Shown here: piece by piece, positions 1 through 9,783 of the stretch | Position numbering within the stretch: position 1 is the stretch's first letter | Layout of the letters: each line of letters begins with the position of its first letter | Assembly: GCF_014395785.1 (NCBI RefSeq) | Contig: NZ_CP060713.1 | Span: forward strand, 2,446,501 to 2,510,500 | Length of the DNA stretch: 64,000 nucleotides | Source of the DNA: Nocardioides mesophilus | GTDB taxonomy: Bacteria > Actinomycetota > Actinomycetes > Propionibacteriales > Nocardioidaceae | Direction: 5' to 3' | Program-made: the position numbers and the translations under genes | Notes under the pieces: generated by a model | Told to the model about the DNA's origin: nothing | Databases searched by the model: none | What the model saw: the letters and a program-made list of their open reading frames with translations, nothing else

Positions 1-570
1 GACGCCGTCCACGACTTGGCACCCTGCAGTTGCGAACGCCGTGCCGTCTGCATAGGCAACCACCCGGAAGCCACCCCCGACGTCAAGAGAATCGCCCAGG
101 GATCGCAGCTGGTCCTCACGGCGATCACCGGAGGAGGGCTCACCTCCCCAGACTGCTGCCGTCACGGACTCCGCATCGTCGAGGCTTCGGGCGTCGTTCA
201 CGAGCACCGCGTGGACGTCTTCCGGCACCGGAATGGTCGGACGACCACCGGTCATGTCGTAGGCCAGAATCTCCGCCTCGTCAGAAGCCACCGCGCCACG
301 CTCGATGAGCGCGCCTTCGAGAGCAGCCGGTGAGGTGCACGGTGTCACCCACCACTCGGTGCTGACCCGACCGCGCTTCCGGGCTGCGTCGCAAACGGCG
401 CTCACCGCCCGCTCCGCGTCCTGGACCTGGCCGGGCATCGCGTAGAAGCCCATTCGCGCCCAGTCCGGGTAGTCGATGACGAGGACGCCTTCTATGCGCA
501 ACTTCTCAGCACCTGGCGGCACCCACTGCCAGGCGTGTGACGCCTCGAGCACCTGGTCACGCGTCCACAT
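1..570 (-). CDS. GNAT-like N-acetyltransferase, C-terminus cut by window edge
   Basis: An open minus-strand frame runs from an ATG at 570 to the window edge with no stop, giving 190 residues. It begins MWTRDQVLEASHAWQWVPPG and contains a stretch typical of GNAT proteins: a loop with PVPEDVHAVLV (the usual 'I/V-R-x-A' type strand that opens a second acetyltransferase domain) and, near the edge, a beta strand reading FRVVAYADGTAFATAGC that resembles the central GNAT strands. The acetyl-CoA-binding loop (R/Q-x-x-G-x-G/A) would lie outside the window, so the assignment is from general pattern only. The arrangement suggests two tandem GNAT-fold halves. It is divergent from the gene at 792, with a 221-bp gap in which I see no clear signal. 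Frame openness and G/C-rich third positions support it as a real gene; the family call is tentative. Confidence 0.6.
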   Translation of the reverse strand, partial: MWTRDQVLEASHAWQWVPPGAEKLRIEGVLVIDYPDWARMGFYAMPGQVQDAERAVSAVCDAARKRGRVSTEWWVTPCTSPAALEGALIERGAVASDEAEILAYDMTGGRPTIPVPEDVHAVLVNDARSLDDAESVTAAVWGGEPSSGDRREDQLRSLGDSLDVGGGFRVVAYADGTAFATAGCQVVDGV

Positions 571-791
571 GACCGCACGATGCCACAAACCGCACTGGCA
601 TGCCGCGGGTGGCGGGCGCTGCGGCAAACCGGTTCCGGCCGCGCTCCGCGCTCGTCCAGCGCCGTGCAGCGGGTATTGCCGCGCATCCGGGAGTTCAAGG
701 TGCGAGGCTCGTTCACGTGACCAGAGCAAGCAGGCGGGGTGGTGACGGGCGGCGCCAGCCAGAACGACGCGATCAAGGCGAGCGGGTCCTC

Positions 792-1448
792 ATGCAGCGG
801 CAACTTGCTGGCGTGCGACGCGCGTCCGAAGTGATCGACGTCCCGGGCACCCCACGAAGCCTGCGCCTCGACAACGCGGAGGCTGCAGCCGGGGGCGTCC
901 GGTTGCGCTGGTCGTTCGCCGACCCCGAGGTGCTCCCAGGCGATCGTGAGCCGCACGGTCGCCGGATCCACGGCGTGCTCGAGGTTCGGCTGAGCCAGGA
1001 CGTCCAGGACGACGTCGCGCGGGGCTGGTGGGCGGAGGCCCAGCTCGCGGCGGCGCGTCGCTACCGGCAGCAGATCGACGCCGACTGGAGCCCCGGCGAG
1101 CCGTACGTCCGCCGGATCTGGACCATCGAGGAAGCCTGGCAAGCGCTGCTGACCCATCTCGGCAGATACGGCGCCGAAGTCCACGTCGGCGACGGCGAGA
1201 TCCGTGTGGTCAGGGGAACCGAGCAGACCGTCTACCGGATCGACCCGGCCGCATGGGCCGGCTACCTCACCGAACCGGAAGTGACTGAGGCCGCCGCCGA
1301 CTCCGACATCGTGCCGGTCGCCACCCCGCTGGTCGATGGGCTCCCTCTGTGGGCGGTCGACGAGCTCTTCGAGGCCGCCGGCGCGTGGGGACCAGTGGTG
1401 GGACTGGTCGACGGACGGCTGGTCGGCCTTCAGGTGCGTGACGACTGA
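792..1448 (+). CDS. hypothetical protein, 218 aa
   Basis: Codons have the strong G/C third-position bias of neighbouring genes. ATG 792 is chosen because residues encoded further upstream in the same frame are arginine-rich and look non-coding. A later start is possible. The protein is soluble with no signal peptide or membrane segment. It contains an RIWTIEEAWQALLTHLGR helix around residues 115-135, followed by a short beta region (AEVHVGDGEIRVVRG, then TVYRIDPAAWAGYL). I recognise no catalytic motif or family. Its only neighbours are the divergent GNAT-like gene and the convergent korB, so context gives no function. Confidence 0.6.
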   Translation: MQRQLAGVRRASEVIDVPGTPRSLRLDNAEAAAGGVRLRWSFADPEVLPGDREPHGRRIHGVLEVRLSQDVQDDVARGWWAEAQLAAARRYRQQIDADWSPGEPYVRRIWTIEEAWQALLTHLGRYGAEVHVGDGEIRVVRGTEQTVYRIDPAAWAGYLTEPEVTEAAADSDIVPVATPLVDGLPLWAVDELFEAAGAWGPVVGLVDGRLVGLQVRDD

Positions 1449-1511
1449 CCAGGTGCTCGACTGGGCGAGCCTCCGAATGACGTCGTCACGCTGTCCCGTC
1501 TTGGGGACCCG

Positions 1512-2594
1512 TCAGACCACGGTCCAGGTGTCGCCGCTGTGGAGCAGCCCGGCGAGTGCCTCTCGCGGCGCCGGCGTGCCCTGGCGTGCGGTCACGATCT
1601 GCTCCCGGGCCTGGTCGTCGTACGTCGGGTGCTCGACCTGCCGGAAGATGCCGATCGGTGCGCGGTGCAGCGTCCCGGCATCGGTGAGGCGCGACAGCGC
1701 GAAGGCCGTCGTCGGGTCGGGGTCGTGGGCGTCGTGCACGAGGATGTCGGCGGGGTCGACCTCCGCGGTCGGTGACACCCGGAGGCCGCCGCTGCTGCGG
1801 ACCACGGCCTGCGAGCCGAGCCCGGTGGCAGCGTCGACCGCACCGAAGGTGACCGGTCGGCCGTGCTCCAGCGGGATGATCGCCTCGGCCTTGGTGTCGT
1901 TGCCCTTGATCGCGTCGAAGGCTCCGTCGTTGAAGATCGGGCAGTTCTGGTAGATCTCCACCAGCGCGGTGCCCCGGTGCGCGGCCGCGGCCGAGAGCAC
2001 GTGGGTGAGGTGCTTGCGGTCGGAGTCGACCGTGCGGGCCACGAACGTCCCCTCGGCGCCGAGCGCGAGCGAGACCGGGTTGAACGGGTTGTCGACCGAA
2101 CCCATGGGGGTGGACTTGGTGACCTTCCCGGGCTCCGAGGTGGGGGAGTACTGCCCCTTGGTGAGGCCGTAGATCCGGTTGTTGAACAGCAGGATCGTCA
2201 TGTTCACGTTGCGGCGCAGCGCGTGGATGAGGTGGTTGCCGCCGATCGACAGCGCGTCGCCGTCACCGGTCACCACCCACACCGACAGGTCCTCGCGGGC
2301 GGTGGCCAGGCCGGTGGCGATCGCCGGGGCGCGCCCGTGGATCGAGTGCATGCCGTAGGTGTCGAGGTAGTAGGGGAACCGGCTCGAGCAACCGATCCCG
2401 CTGACGAAGACGATGTTCTCCCGCCGCAGGCCCAGCTCGGGCAGGAACCCCTGGACGGCGGCGAGCACCGCGTAGTCCCCGCAGCCGGGGCACCAGCGGA
2501 CCTCCTGGTCGGAGGTGTACTCCTTGCGGTTCTGCGGGGAGTCGGCGGTGGGGACTCCGGCCAGACCGGGGAAGGGAAGCTCGGCGGTGCTCAT
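1512..2594 (-). CDS. korB: 2-oxoglutarate:ferredoxin oxidoreductase, beta subunit
   Basis: This is the thiamine-diphosphate subunit of the enzyme that converts 2-oxoglutarate, CoA and oxidised ferredoxin to succinyl-CoA, CO2 and reduced ferredoxin. Of 360 aa, residues 34-41 read WCPGCGDY, supplying two cysteines of the 4Fe-4S cluster. A further CSSR (Cys69) and YQNCPIF (Cys218) fit the remaining cluster ligands of the family. GDGDALSIGGNH at 110-121 is the TPP/Mg-binding motif. The ATG overlaps the end of korA by 4 bases (2591-2594), so the two subunits are translationally coupled. Length and motifs match actinobacterial KorB closely. Paralogous pyruvate oxidoreductases exist, but the short beta subunit paired with a gamma-alpha fusion favours the 2-oxoglutarate enzyme. 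Confidence 0.93.
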   Translation of the reverse strand: MSTAELPFPGLAGVPTADSPQNRKEYTSDQEVRWCPGCGDYAVLAAVQGFLPELGLRRENIVFVSGIGCSSRFPYYLDTYGMHSIHGRAPAIATGLATAREDLSVWVVTGDGDALSIGGNHLIHALRRNVNMTILLFNNRIYGLTKGQYSPTSEPGKVTKSTPMGSVDNPFNPVSLALGAEGTFVARTVDSDRKHLTHVLSAAAAHRGTALVEIYQNCPIFNDGAFDAIKGNDTKAEAIIPLEHGRPVTFGAVDAATGLGSQAVVRSSGGLRVSPTAEVDPADILVHDAHDPDPTTAFALSRLTDAGTLHRAPIGIFRQVEHPTYDDQAREQIVTARQGTPAPREALAGLLHSGDTWTVV

Positions 2595-4510
2595 CGTGCG
2601 TTCTCCTGGGTGGTCTCGACGAGCTGGGTGATCGCCTCGGCGAGCTCGGCAGCGCGCAGCGGCAACCCGCGCACGTGGTTGTAGCCCACCACGTCCACGA
2701 GGTACTTCGCCCGCAGCAGCAGCGACAGCTGACCGAGGTTCATCTCGGGGACCATGACGGCGTCATAGCGCTTCAGCACGTCGCCGAGGTCCTTGGGGAA
2801 CGGGTTGAGGTGCCGCAGGTGGGCCTGCGCCACCGACAGCCCGGCGTCGCGGACCTGGCGGACCGCGGCACCGATCGGCCCGTACGTCGACCCCCAGCCG
2901 AGCACCAGCACCCGGGCGCCGTTGCCGCCGGCCGCTGACGGGTCGTCGACCTCCAGCGGCGGGATGCTGTCCGCGATCCGCTCCACCTTCGCGGCGCGGG
3001 TCCGGACCATCAGGTCGTGGTTGGCCGGCTCGTAGGAGATGTTGCCGTGGCCGTCACCCTTCTCCAGGCCACCGATCCGGTGCTCGAGGCCGGGCGTGCC
3101 GGGCACCGCCCAGGGCCGGGCGAGGGTCTCCGTGTCACGGACGTAGGGCCAGAACTCGTCGGCTTCCGCTGGCTCGTCCCCGGCCGCGAGCTCGGCCTTG
3201 CGGGAGATGTGGTTGGGGGCGGTCGCGAAGCCCGGGTTGATGACCGGCAGGTCGGCGACGTCGGGGATCTTCCACGGCTCGGAGCCGTTGGCCAGGTAGC
3301 CGTCGGAGAGCAGCATCACCGGGGTCCGGTAGGTCACCGCGATCCGGGTCGCCTCGAGGGCCGCGTCGAAGCAGTCCGCGGGCGAGCGGGGCGCCACGAT
3401 CGGGACCGGAGCCTCGCCGTTGCGCCCGAACATCGCCTGCAGCAGGTCGGCCTGCTCGGTCTTGGTCGGCAGCCCGGTCGAGGGGCCGCCGCGCTGGACG
3501 TCGACGACGACGAGCGGCAGCTCCACCATCACCGCGAGGCCGATCGTCTCCGACTTCAAGGCGATGCCCGGCCCGGAGGTCGTGGTCACCCCGAGCGAGC
3601 CGGCGAAGGCCGCGCCGAGCGCGGCGCCGACACCGGCGATCTCGTCCTCGGCCTGGAAGGTCGTGACGCCGAACCTCTTGTGCTTGCTCAGCTCGTGGAG
3701 GATGTCGGAGGCCGGGGTGATCGGGTAGGAGCCGAGGAACAGCGGCAGCCCCGACTGGGTGGACCCGGCCACCAGCCCGTAGGCGAGGGCCAGGTTGCCG
3801 GTGATGTTGCGGTAGGTCCCCGCCATCATCGGAGCCGGCTTGATCTCGTACTGCACCACGAAGGTCTCAGTCGTCTCGCCGAAGTTCCAGCCGGCCTTGA
3901 ACGCGGTCACGTTGGCGTCGCGGATGTCCGGTGCCTTCGCGAACCGCCGCTCCAGGAAGGTCGTGGTCGGCTCGGTGGGACGGCCGTACATCCACGACAG
4001 CAGCCCGAGCGCGAACATGTTCTTCGCGCGTCCGGCGTCCTTGCGGGAGAGCCCGAACTCCTTGACCGCCTCGACGGTCATGTCGGTGAGGTCGACCGCC
4101 TGCAGGTCGTACTCGTCGAGGGTGCCGTTCTCCAGCGGGTTCTCCGCGTAGCCGGCCTTCGACAGGTTCCGGCTGGTGAAGTCGTGACTGTCCACGATGA
4201 TCGTGGCGCCCTTCTTCAGGTCCCCCAGGTTGGCCTTGAGGGCCGCCGGGTTCATCGCGACCAGGACGTCCGGAGCATCGCCGGGGGTGAGGATGTCGTG
4301 GTCGGCGAAGTGCACCTGGAAGGACGACACGCCCGGCAGCGTGCCTTGCGGTGCCCGGATCTCGGCGGGGAAGTTCGGCAGGGTCGAGAGGTCGTTGCCG
4401 AAGGAGGCGGTCTCCTGGGTGAAGCGGTCCCCGGTCAGCTGCATGCCGTCGCCGGAGTCGCCGGCGAACCGGATGATCACGCGGTCGAGCTGCTTGACCT
4501 GCTTGGTCAC
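2591..4510 (-). CDS. korA: 2-oxoglutarate:ferredoxin oxidoreductase, fused gamma-alpha subunit
   Basis: This is the larger Kor subunit, a fusion of the gamma domain (about residues 1-190, opening with IIRFAGDSGDGMQLTGDRF at 12-30) and the pyrimidine-binding/transketolase-C alpha part (from about 200 to the end). The GTG at 4510 is chosen because an AGAAGG ribosome site lies about 8 bases upstream and KorA homologues begin at this point; an ATG at 4570 would add 20 atypical residues. The alpha part contains TTSGPGIALKSE and a DVQRGGPSTGLPTK loop, which are family hallmarks. It is the first gene of the korA-korB operon, with its promoter in the gap shared with the sulfate transporter operon. 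In aerobic actinobacteria KorAB provides a ferredoxin-dependent alternative to 2-oxoglutarate dehydrogenase. Confidence 0.92.
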   Translation of the reverse strand: MTKQVKQLDRVIIRFAGDSGDGMQLTGDRFTQETASFGNDLSTLPNFPAEIRAPQGTLPGVSSFQVHFADHDILTPGDAPDVLVAMNPAALKANLGDLKKGATIIVDSHDFTSRNLSKAGYAENPLENGTLDEYDLQAVDLTDMTVEAVKEFGLSRKDAGRAKNMFALGLLSWMYGRPTEPTTTFLERRFAKAPDIRDANVTAFKAGWNFGETTETFVVQYEIKPAPMMAGTYRNITGNLALAYGLVAGSTQSGLPLFLGSYPITPASDILHELSKHKRFGVTTFQAEDEIAGVGAALGAAFAGSLGVTTTSGPGIALKSETIGLAVMVELPLVVVDVQRGGPSTGLPTKTEQADLLQAMFGRNGEAPVPIVAPRSPADCFDAALEATRIAVTYRTPVMLLSDGYLANGSEPWKIPDVADLPVINPGFATAPNHISRKAELAAGDEPAEADEFWPYVRDTETLARPWAVPGTPGLEHRIGGLEKGDGHGNISYEPANHDLMVRTRAAKVERIADSIPPLEVDDPSAAGGNGARVLVLGWGSTYGPIGAAVRQVRDAGLSVAQAHLRHLNPFPKDLGDVLKRYDAVMVPEMNLGQLSLLLRAKYLVDVVGYNHVRGLPLRAAELAEAITQLVETTQENAR

Positions 4511-4698
4511 GCTGAAGCCTTCTTTCCCCTGGCGTGCTGGGCCCGTCTGGAACCCTGCCCCTCGTCCCACGAGGGCCGCCTCGACAACTCCTCAATGCTA
4601 CGTCCGGGACCACGGCTGTTCACGCCTCGTCCGAATCGCAGCGGAGTGCCTCACGCCACGCCCATCCATGGAGCGGTTGCGCGATCGCTCGACTAAGT

Positions 4699-4722
4699 GT
4701 AGTAACTTACTGTTATTACTCA
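4699..4722 (+). promoter_or_regulatory. candidate operator/promoter element of the sulfate transport operon
   Basis: The AT-rich block stands out from its GC-rich surroundings. GTAGTAAC (4699-4706) and GTTATTAC (4712-4719) form an imperfect inverted repeat (7 of 8 positions pair) around TTACT. It lies 37-60 bases upstream of the substrate-binding protein start. TACTGTTATTACTCA (4708-4722) matches 12 of 15 bases of the element at 9784-9798 upstream of the cysteine dioxygenase operon. I infer a binding site for a sulfur-responsive regulator that is not encoded in this window. Confidence 0.5.
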
Positions 4723-4758
4723 CCACGGGCTCGGGCCTCACGACGAAAGAGACATGAC

Positions 4759-5775
4759 ATGCGCGCCTCACACCTCGCTCTCGCCGGGACCGCGATCACG
4801 GCGATGCTGACACTGAGCGCCTGCGGTGGCGCCAGCGCCGAGTCCGGCTCCCAGAGCGACGAGATCAAGGTCGTCGGCTACTCCGTCCTGGAGCAGGCCA
4901 ACACCTCCGTGATCAAGGACTTCCAGGCCACGACAGCCGGCAAGGACGTGAAGTTCACGACGTCGTACGGCGCCTCGGGCGACCAGAGCCGCGCCGTCGA
5001 GGCGGGCCAGGACGCCGACGAGGTCCACTTCTCCCTCGAGCCCGACGTCACCCGCCTCGTCGACGCCGGCCTGGTGGCCCCGGACTGGAAGGACAACGAC
5101 ACCGCGGGCATCTGCACGCAGAGCGTCGTCGTCCTCGTCGTCCGTCCGGGAAACCCGCTGGGCATCAAGACCTGGGCCGACCTGGTGAAGCCCGGCGTGG
5201 GCATCGTCACACCGAACCCGGCCTCCTCCGGTTCCGCCAAGTGGAACCTGCTGGCCGCCTACGGCCACGTGCTGGCCACCGGCGGCACCGAGAAGGAGGC
5301 GGAGGCCTACATCGGCAGGTTCTTCGACAACACCGTGGCGCTGCCCGACAGCGGCCGCGACGCCACGACCGCCTTCGAGAGCGGCAACGGCGACGTCCTG
5401 CTCTCCTACGAGAACGAGGCGATCCTGGCCCGGCAGAGCGGGGCCGACTTCGACTACGTGGTTCCCGAGCAGACCCTGCTCATCGAGAACCCGTGCGCGG
5501 TCACCGAGGACGCCTCCGACGCCGCCCAGGAGTTCCTCGACTACCAGAAGAGCGCCGAGGGCCAGAAGGCGTACGCCGCCACCGGCTACCGCCCACTCGT
5601 GGACACCGGTGACGTCGAGGTCGAGGGTGCCAACGACCCGGCGGACCCGTTCCCGACGCCGGCCACCCTGCAGACCATCGACGGCGACTTCGGCGGCTGG
5701 GGTGAAGCCAACACCGAGTTCTTCGACGAGAACGACGGCATCCTCACCAAGCTCCAGGCAGCGGCGGGGCAGTGA
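4759..5775 (+). CDS. sulfate/thiosulfate ABC transporter, substrate-binding lipoprotein
   Basis: An extracytoplasmic receptor that delivers sulfate or thiosulfate to the CysTWA importer; 338 aa. The N-terminus has a short basic stretch, a hydrophobic segment and a lipobox LSAC (residues 19-22), so Cys22 should be lipidated. The mature part has the Sbp/CysP fold signatures: the TSYGASGDQSRAVEAGQDAD region, the NPASSGSAKWNLLAAYG loop that contacts the anion, and LPDSGRDATTAF. GAAAGA just upstream of the ATG is the ribosome site. It is the first gene of a four-gene operon, overlapping cysT by 4 bases. Family members include both Sbp and CysP, and the sequence alone does not separate sulfate from thiosulfate preference, so I leave the symbol blank. 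Confidence 0.93.
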   Translation: MRASHLALAGTAITAMLTLSACGGASAESGSQSDEIKVVGYSVLEQANTSVIKDFQATTAGKDVKFTTSYGASGDQSRAVEAGQDADEVHFSLEPDVTRLVDAGLVAPDWKDNDTAGICTQSVVVLVVRPGNPLGIKTWADLVKPGVGIVTPNPASSGSAKWNLLAAYGHVLATGGTEKEAEAYIGRFFDNTVALPDSGRDATTAFESGNGDVLLSYENEAILARQSGADFDYVVPEQTLLIENPCAVTEDASDAAQEFLDYQKSAEGQKAYAATGYRPLVDTGDVEVEGANDPADPFPTPATLQTIDGDFGGWGEANTEFFDENDGILTKLQAAAGQ

Positions 5776-6623
5776 CAGCGACGCTCACCGCCACCGGCAC
5801 GGGCCGCCCCGGACGCACGCGCCGGGCGGCCCGTCCGCGGGCGCTCACCCGCGCCTCGGGTCTCGGCCTCGGTGTCGCCATGACCTGGTTCAGCCTGCTG
5901 GTCCTGATCCCGCTCGCCGCGGTCGTCGTCAAGGCGGCCGGCGGGGGCTGGGCGACGTTCCAGGAGACGCTCACCAACCCGCAGACCCTGGCCGCCCTGC
6001 GGCTGACGGTCGCCACCTCGCTGGTCGTCACAGCGCTCAACATGGTGATGGGCACCGTGATCGCCTGGGTGCTGGTGCGAGACCGGTTCTGGGGAAGACG
6101 CGTGCTCGACGTCGTCATCGACATCCCGTTCGCGCTGCCCACGATCGTGGCCGGGCTGGTGCTGCTCTCCCTCTACGGCGCGGAGAGCCCGCTCGGGGTG
6201 GACGTGGCCAACACGCGGGCCTCGGTGTTCCTCGCCATCGCCTTCGTCACGCTGCCCTTCATCGTCCGGACCGTCCAGCCGGTCCTGGAGGAGCTCGAGC
6301 GCGACGTCGAGGAGGCGGCGGCCTCGCTCGGTGCGACCCCCGCGACGACCTTCCGCCGGGTCGTGCTGCCGGCCCTGGTGCCGGCCATCTTCGCCGGCGC
6401 GGCGCTGTCGTTCGCCCGGGGGATCAGTGAGTACGGCTCCCTGGTGCTGCTCAGCGGCAACCTCCCCAACCGCACCGAGGTCACCTCCGTGCGCGTCCTG
6501 ACCTACCTCGAGGGTGGGAACGCGGCCGGCGCCGCGGCGCTCGCCACCATCATGCTGGTGGTCGCGCTGCTCGCGATCGTCGCGCTCGACATGACCCAGC
6601 GGCGGGTGTCCCGCCGTGCCTGA
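5772..6623 (+). CDS. cysT: sulfate ABC transporter permease CysT
   Basis: One of two membrane subunits of the sulfate importer; 283 aa. It starts at GTG 5772 within a GTGA overlap with the receptor gene. About six hydrophobic segments are visible. The cytoplasmic coupling loop is EEAAASLGATPATTFRRVVLP, the conserved EAA motif that docks on the ATPase. Order in the operon (receptor, CysT, CysW, CysA) matches the usual sulfate importer. It overlaps cysW by 8 bases, implying coupled translation and balanced stoichiometry of the two permeases. Confidence 0.93.
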   Translation: MTATLTATGTGRPGRTRRAARPRALTRASGLGLGVAMTWFSLLVLIPLAAVVVKAAGGGWATFQETLTNPQTLAALRLTVATSLVVTALNMVMGTVIAWVLVRDRFWGRRVLDVVIDIPFALPTIVAGLVLLSLYGAESPLGVDVANTRASVFLAIAFVTLPFIVRTVQPVLEELERDVEEAAASLGATPATTFRRVVLPALVPAIFAGAALSFARGISEYGSLVLLSGNLPNRTEVTSVRVLTYLEGGNAAGAAALATIMLVVALLAIVALDMTQRRVSRRA

Positions 6624-7425
6624 GCCTTCCTCCCTCGTCCGCTGGTCGCTGCGCCTCGTCGTGGTGGCCTACCTGTTCCTCCTCGTCGCCTGGCCGAGCT
6701 CGCTCGTCGTCCGGCGCGCCTTCGCCGGCGGGCTCGAGGGGATGCGCACCGCGCTTTCGGACCCGGACGTCACCCATGCCCTGCAGCTGACCGCGGTGGT
6801 CGCCGGAACCGCGGTGCTGATCAACCTGGTCTTCGGGGTCGGCATCTCGATGCTGCTGGTGCGCTACGACTTCGTCGGCAAGAGGACGCTGTCGGTGCTG
6901 ATCGACCTGCCGCTCTCAGTCTCCCCGATCGTGGTCGGGCTCGCGCTGGTGCTGGTCTACAACGGCCGGTTCGGCTGGTTCGGCCCGGCGCTCGAGGAGC
7001 GCGGGCTGCAGGTCATCTTCGCCACGCCCGGGATGGTGATGGCCACCTGCTTCGTCGCGCTGCCCCTGGTCGTCCGGGAGGTCGTGCCGGTGCTGGAGGA
7101 GATCGGGGACGACCAGGAGCAGGCCGCCCGCAGCCTCGGCGCCAACGCCCTGCAGACCTTCCGCCGGGTCACCCTGCCCGGGATCAAGTGGGCGGTGGTG
7201 TACGGCGTCGTGCTGAGCCTCGCCCGGTCCCTCGGCGAGTTCGGTGCCGTCAAGGTCGTCTCCGGCAACGTCTCCGGGGACACCCAGCTGGCCACCCTGC
7301 TCGTCCAGCAGAAGTACCAGAACTTCCAGCAGGAAACCGCCTACGCGGTGGCCTTCATCCTCGCCGCCGCCGCCGTGCTCTGCATCGTCGTGGTGTCGCT
7401 GCTTCGTCCCCAGGAGGACCGATGA
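6616..7425 (+). CDS. cysW: sulfate ABC transporter permease CysW
   Basis: Second permease of the importer; 269 aa, GTG start at 6616 inside the end of cysT. The EAA loop reads [22 protein letters not shown], followed by the [18 protein letters not shown] segment typical of CysW. Six hydrophobic segments are visible. It ends in an ATGA overlap with cysA. CysT and CysW form the heterodimeric membrane channel. Confidence 0.93.
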   Translation: MPEPSSLVRWSLRLVVVAYLFLLVAWPSSLVVRRAFAGGLEGMRTALSDPDVTHALQLTAVVAGTAVLINLVFGVGISMLLVRYDFVGKRTLSVLIDLPLSVSPIVVGLALVLVYNGRFGWFGPALEERGLQVIFATPGMVMATCFVALPLVVREVVPVLEEIGDDQEQAARSLGANALQTFRRVTLPGIKWAVVYGVVLSLARSLGEFGAVKVVSGNVSGDTQLATLLVQQKYQNFQQETAYAVAFILAAAAVLCIVVVSLLRPQEDR

Positions 7426-8432
7426 GTATCGAGATCACCGGCATCGACAAGCGGTTCGGGGACTTCGTGGCCCTGGATGACGTGTCGCTGTCCATCCCCA
7501 GCGGGCAGCTGACCGCGCTGCTCGGCCCCAGTGGCGGCGGCAAGTCGACGCTGATGCGGATCATCGCCGGCCTCGAGGTGGCCGACGCCGGGACCGTGGT
7601 CATCGAAGGCACCGAGGCGACCCACCTGCCGCCGCAGAAGCGCAACGTGGGCTTCGTGTTCCAGCACTACGCCGCGTTCAAGCACATGACCGTGGCCAAG
7701 AACGTGGCGTTCGGACTCGAGATCCGCAAGCGGCCCAGGGCCGAGGTCAAGGCCAAGGTGGAGGAGCTGCTCGACCTCGTGCACCTGAGGCAGTTCGCGC
7801 ACCGGCTGCCCTCCCAGCTCTCCGGGGGCCAGCGGCAGCGCATGGCGCTGGCCCGGGCCCTGGCCGTGGAGCCGAGCGTGCTGCTGCTCGACGAGCCGTT
7901 CGGCGCTCTCGACGCCAAGGTCCGCAAGGAGCTGCGCGACTGGCTGCGACGCCTGCACGACGAGGTGCACGTGACAACCGTCTTCGTCACCCACGACCAG
8001 GAGGAGGCGCTCGAGGTCGCCGACGAGATCGTGGTCATCAACGAGGGTCGCATCGAGCAGGTCGGTGCTCCCGACGTGCTCTACGACGAGCCGGCCAACG
8101 AGTTCGTGATGTCGTTCCTCGGCGAGGTGACCACCCTGGACGGTCACCTGATCCGACCGCACGACATCGATGTCTTCGACCACGACGCGGTCCTCGACGC
8201 GGTGCCCGGCGTGGTCAGCCGGCTGGTGCGCGTCGGCTTCGAGGTCCGCCTCGCGGTGACCACGGAGAGCCGTGAGGAGGTTTCGGTCGTGCTCACCCGC
8301 GCCGAGGCGCGCAGTGCCGGCCTCCGGGAAGGGGCGACCGTCTGGCTGGCACCGCACCGCGGCGCCCAGACCGTGCCCGTCGGCGATCGTGCCGAAGGGC
8401 CGGTCGGGGCGCCGGTGGCTCAGCTCCAGTAG
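7422..8432 (+). CDS. cysA: sulfate ABC transporter ATP-binding protein
   Basis: ATPase of the sulfate importer; 336 aa. ATG 7422 follows AGGAGG and overlaps the cysW stop. Walker A is GPSGGGKS (35-42), the signature LSGGQ is at 133-137, and Walker B is VLLLDEP (153-159), followed by the switch histidine in [11 protein letters not shown]-terminal regulatory (TOBE-like) domain occupies about residues 240-336, with [10 protein letters not shown] characteristic of CysA. The stop lies 13 bases inside the convergent transpeptidase gene, so the two transcripts overlap tail to tail. Confidence 0.94.
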   Translation: MSIEITGIDKRFGDFVALDDVSLSIPSGQLTALLGPSGGGKSTLMRIIAGLEVADAGTVVIEGTEATHLPPQKRNVGFVFQHYAAFKHMTVAKNVAFGLEIRKRPRAEVKAKVEELLDLVHLRQFAHRLPSQLSGGQRQRMALARALAVEPSVLLLDEPFGALDAKVRKELRDWLRRLHDEVHVTTVFVTHDQEEALEVADEIVVINEGRIEQVGAPDVLYDEPANEFVMSFLGEVTTLDGHLIRPHDIDVFDHDAVLDAVPGVVSRLVRVGFEVRLAVTTESREEVSVVLTRAEARSAGLREGATVWLAPHRGAQTVPVGDRAEGPVGAPVAQLQ

Positions 8433-9610
8433 ATGATCACCTTGGTCCCGAGCGGGACCGCGTCGAAGAGCGCCGCCACGGCGTCGTAGTCGCGGACGTT
8501 GACGCACCCGTGCGAGGCGCCGTCGTAGCCGTGGGCGGCGAAGTCCGGCGAGTAGTGCACCGCCTGGCCCCCCGAGAAGAACATCGCGAACGGCATCGAG
8601 GTGTTGAACAGCGAGGACACGTGGTCGCGGGACTTGCGGTAGACCGAGAACTGCCCCTCGCGGGTGGGCAGCTCCGCGGAGCCGAACCTGACCTCCACGT
8701 TCTCCCGGACCTCGCCGTCGACCACCCAGCGCAGGCTCCGTGAGGTCTTGTCGATGCAGAGCACCGGTCCACTGAGGCAGCGGGGGTCCAGCGGCGCACC
8801 GGCGGATGGCTTCGGCTCGCGGTTGGCCAGGTCGTCGGCCGTCGGCTCGCTGGTCATCCCCTCGAGCAGGTCCAGGGTGCGCTGGTCCACCGACCCGGTC
8901 TGCGGGATGCCGCGCTTGCCCTGGAAGCCGGCGACGGCGTCCCGGGTCTGCGGGCCGTAGGCGTCGGTGACGTCACCGGAGAACCAGGCGATCTGGCGCA
9001 GCCGGGCCTGGATCTCCCGCACCTGCGGGCCGGAGGCGCCAGGCGCGAACAGCGCGGGCCCGGGCCGGTTGAACAGCTGGGCCTCGGTCGGCCGGCTGGT
9101 CATGGCGAGCAACCGGCGCCAGGTCGCCCGATCCACCACTCCGGTGGACTCCAGGCCGCGCTTCTCCTGGAAGCCGGCGACCGCCGTCCGGGTGTCGGGG
9201 CCGTAGTCCCCGGTGGTTGTCGGACCGAACCAGGCCAGCTGGGCGAGCCGGGACTGCAGCTCGCGGACCTGCAGGCCGCCCGCGCCCGGAGCCAGCACCG
9301 GGATGGGCTCCGGCTCGGGCGCGACCGACGGCTGGGGGGCGCGGGACGGGTCCGGTGTCGCCGACGGTGTCGCTGCCGGGCCGGACGGCTCGCTCGTCGA
9401 GGGTGAGGGCACCTGCTCGGTGGCGCGCGGCTGGGCGGCGGTGCGGTCGCGCAGGGCGGTGTCGGTGGCGTCGCTGAGCCCGAGGACGCCGTACGCCGCT
9501 CCGCTGGCCGCGAGCAGCAGCACGGAGACGGTGGCCGCCGTCGTGGCGATCCGGCGACCGCGGCGTCGTGGGGTCGCGGCGTCGCGCGGCTGGCGGGGGG
9601 TGGTGTCCAT
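8420..9610 (-). CDS. L,D-transpeptidase with two peptidoglycan-binding domains
   Basis: A probable cell-envelope enzyme that makes 3-3 peptidoglycan cross-links or attaches proteins; 396 aa. The ATG at 9610 has GGGAGC upstream; an earlier in-frame start would add an arginine-rich stretch. Residues 20-43 are a signal anchor after basic residues, followed by a Pro/Ser/Thr-rich linker to about 105. Two PG_binding_1 repeats follow, about 112-171 and 194-252, each with the W-F-G/S...YGP-x-T...AV-x-GFQ-x-KRG pattern. The YkuD catalytic domain (about 284-396) ends with [15 protein letters not shown], where Cys369 is the nucleophile and His360/His367 are conserved. It is monocistronic, convergent with cysA and divergent from the FAD-protein operon. 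Confidence 0.93.
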   Translation of the reverse strand: MDTTPRQPRDAATPRRRGRRIATTAATVSVLLLAASGAAYGVLGLSDATDTALRDRTAAQPRATEQVPSPSTSEPSGPAATPSATPDPSRAPQPSVAPEPEPIPVLAPGAGGLQVRELQSRLAQLAWFGPTTTGDYGPDTRTAVAGFQEKRGLESTGVVDRATWRRLLAMTSRPTEAQLFNRPGPALFAPGASGPQVREIQARLRQIAWFSGDVTDAYGPQTRDAVAGFQGKRGIPQTGSVDQRTLDLLEGMTSEPTADDLANREPKPSAGAPLDPRCLSGPVLCIDKTSRSLRWVVDGEVRENVEVRFGSAELPTREGQFSVYRKSRDHVSSLFNTSMPFAMFFSGGQAVHYSPDFAAHGYDGASHGCVNVRDYDAVAALFDAVPLGTKVIIYWS

Positions 9611-9783
9611 GTCGTGCTCCCGTGGTCGTGGTGCGGCGCGGGTTGTCGCGTCCTCTGCACCAATAGACGCGATGGGGCCCCCGATGGTTGCAGGCGTCCG
9701 GGTCCCCCGACCGTACTCGGCCCGGGACTGCTCCCGCGGCAACCGCGACGCTCCGGCGGGGGCGTGTCATCGACGACCTCAAA

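Noticed and set aside
492-1184. A 230-codon minus-strand open frame opposite the hypothetical gene
   Set aside because: Its product is low-complexity with unusual composition, it overlaps both the GNAT-like gene and the better-supported plus-strand gene, and it has no recognisable motif.
3017-4696. A 559-codon plus-strand frame opposite korA
   Set aside because: An antisense shadow; korA motifs on the minus strand are unambiguous.
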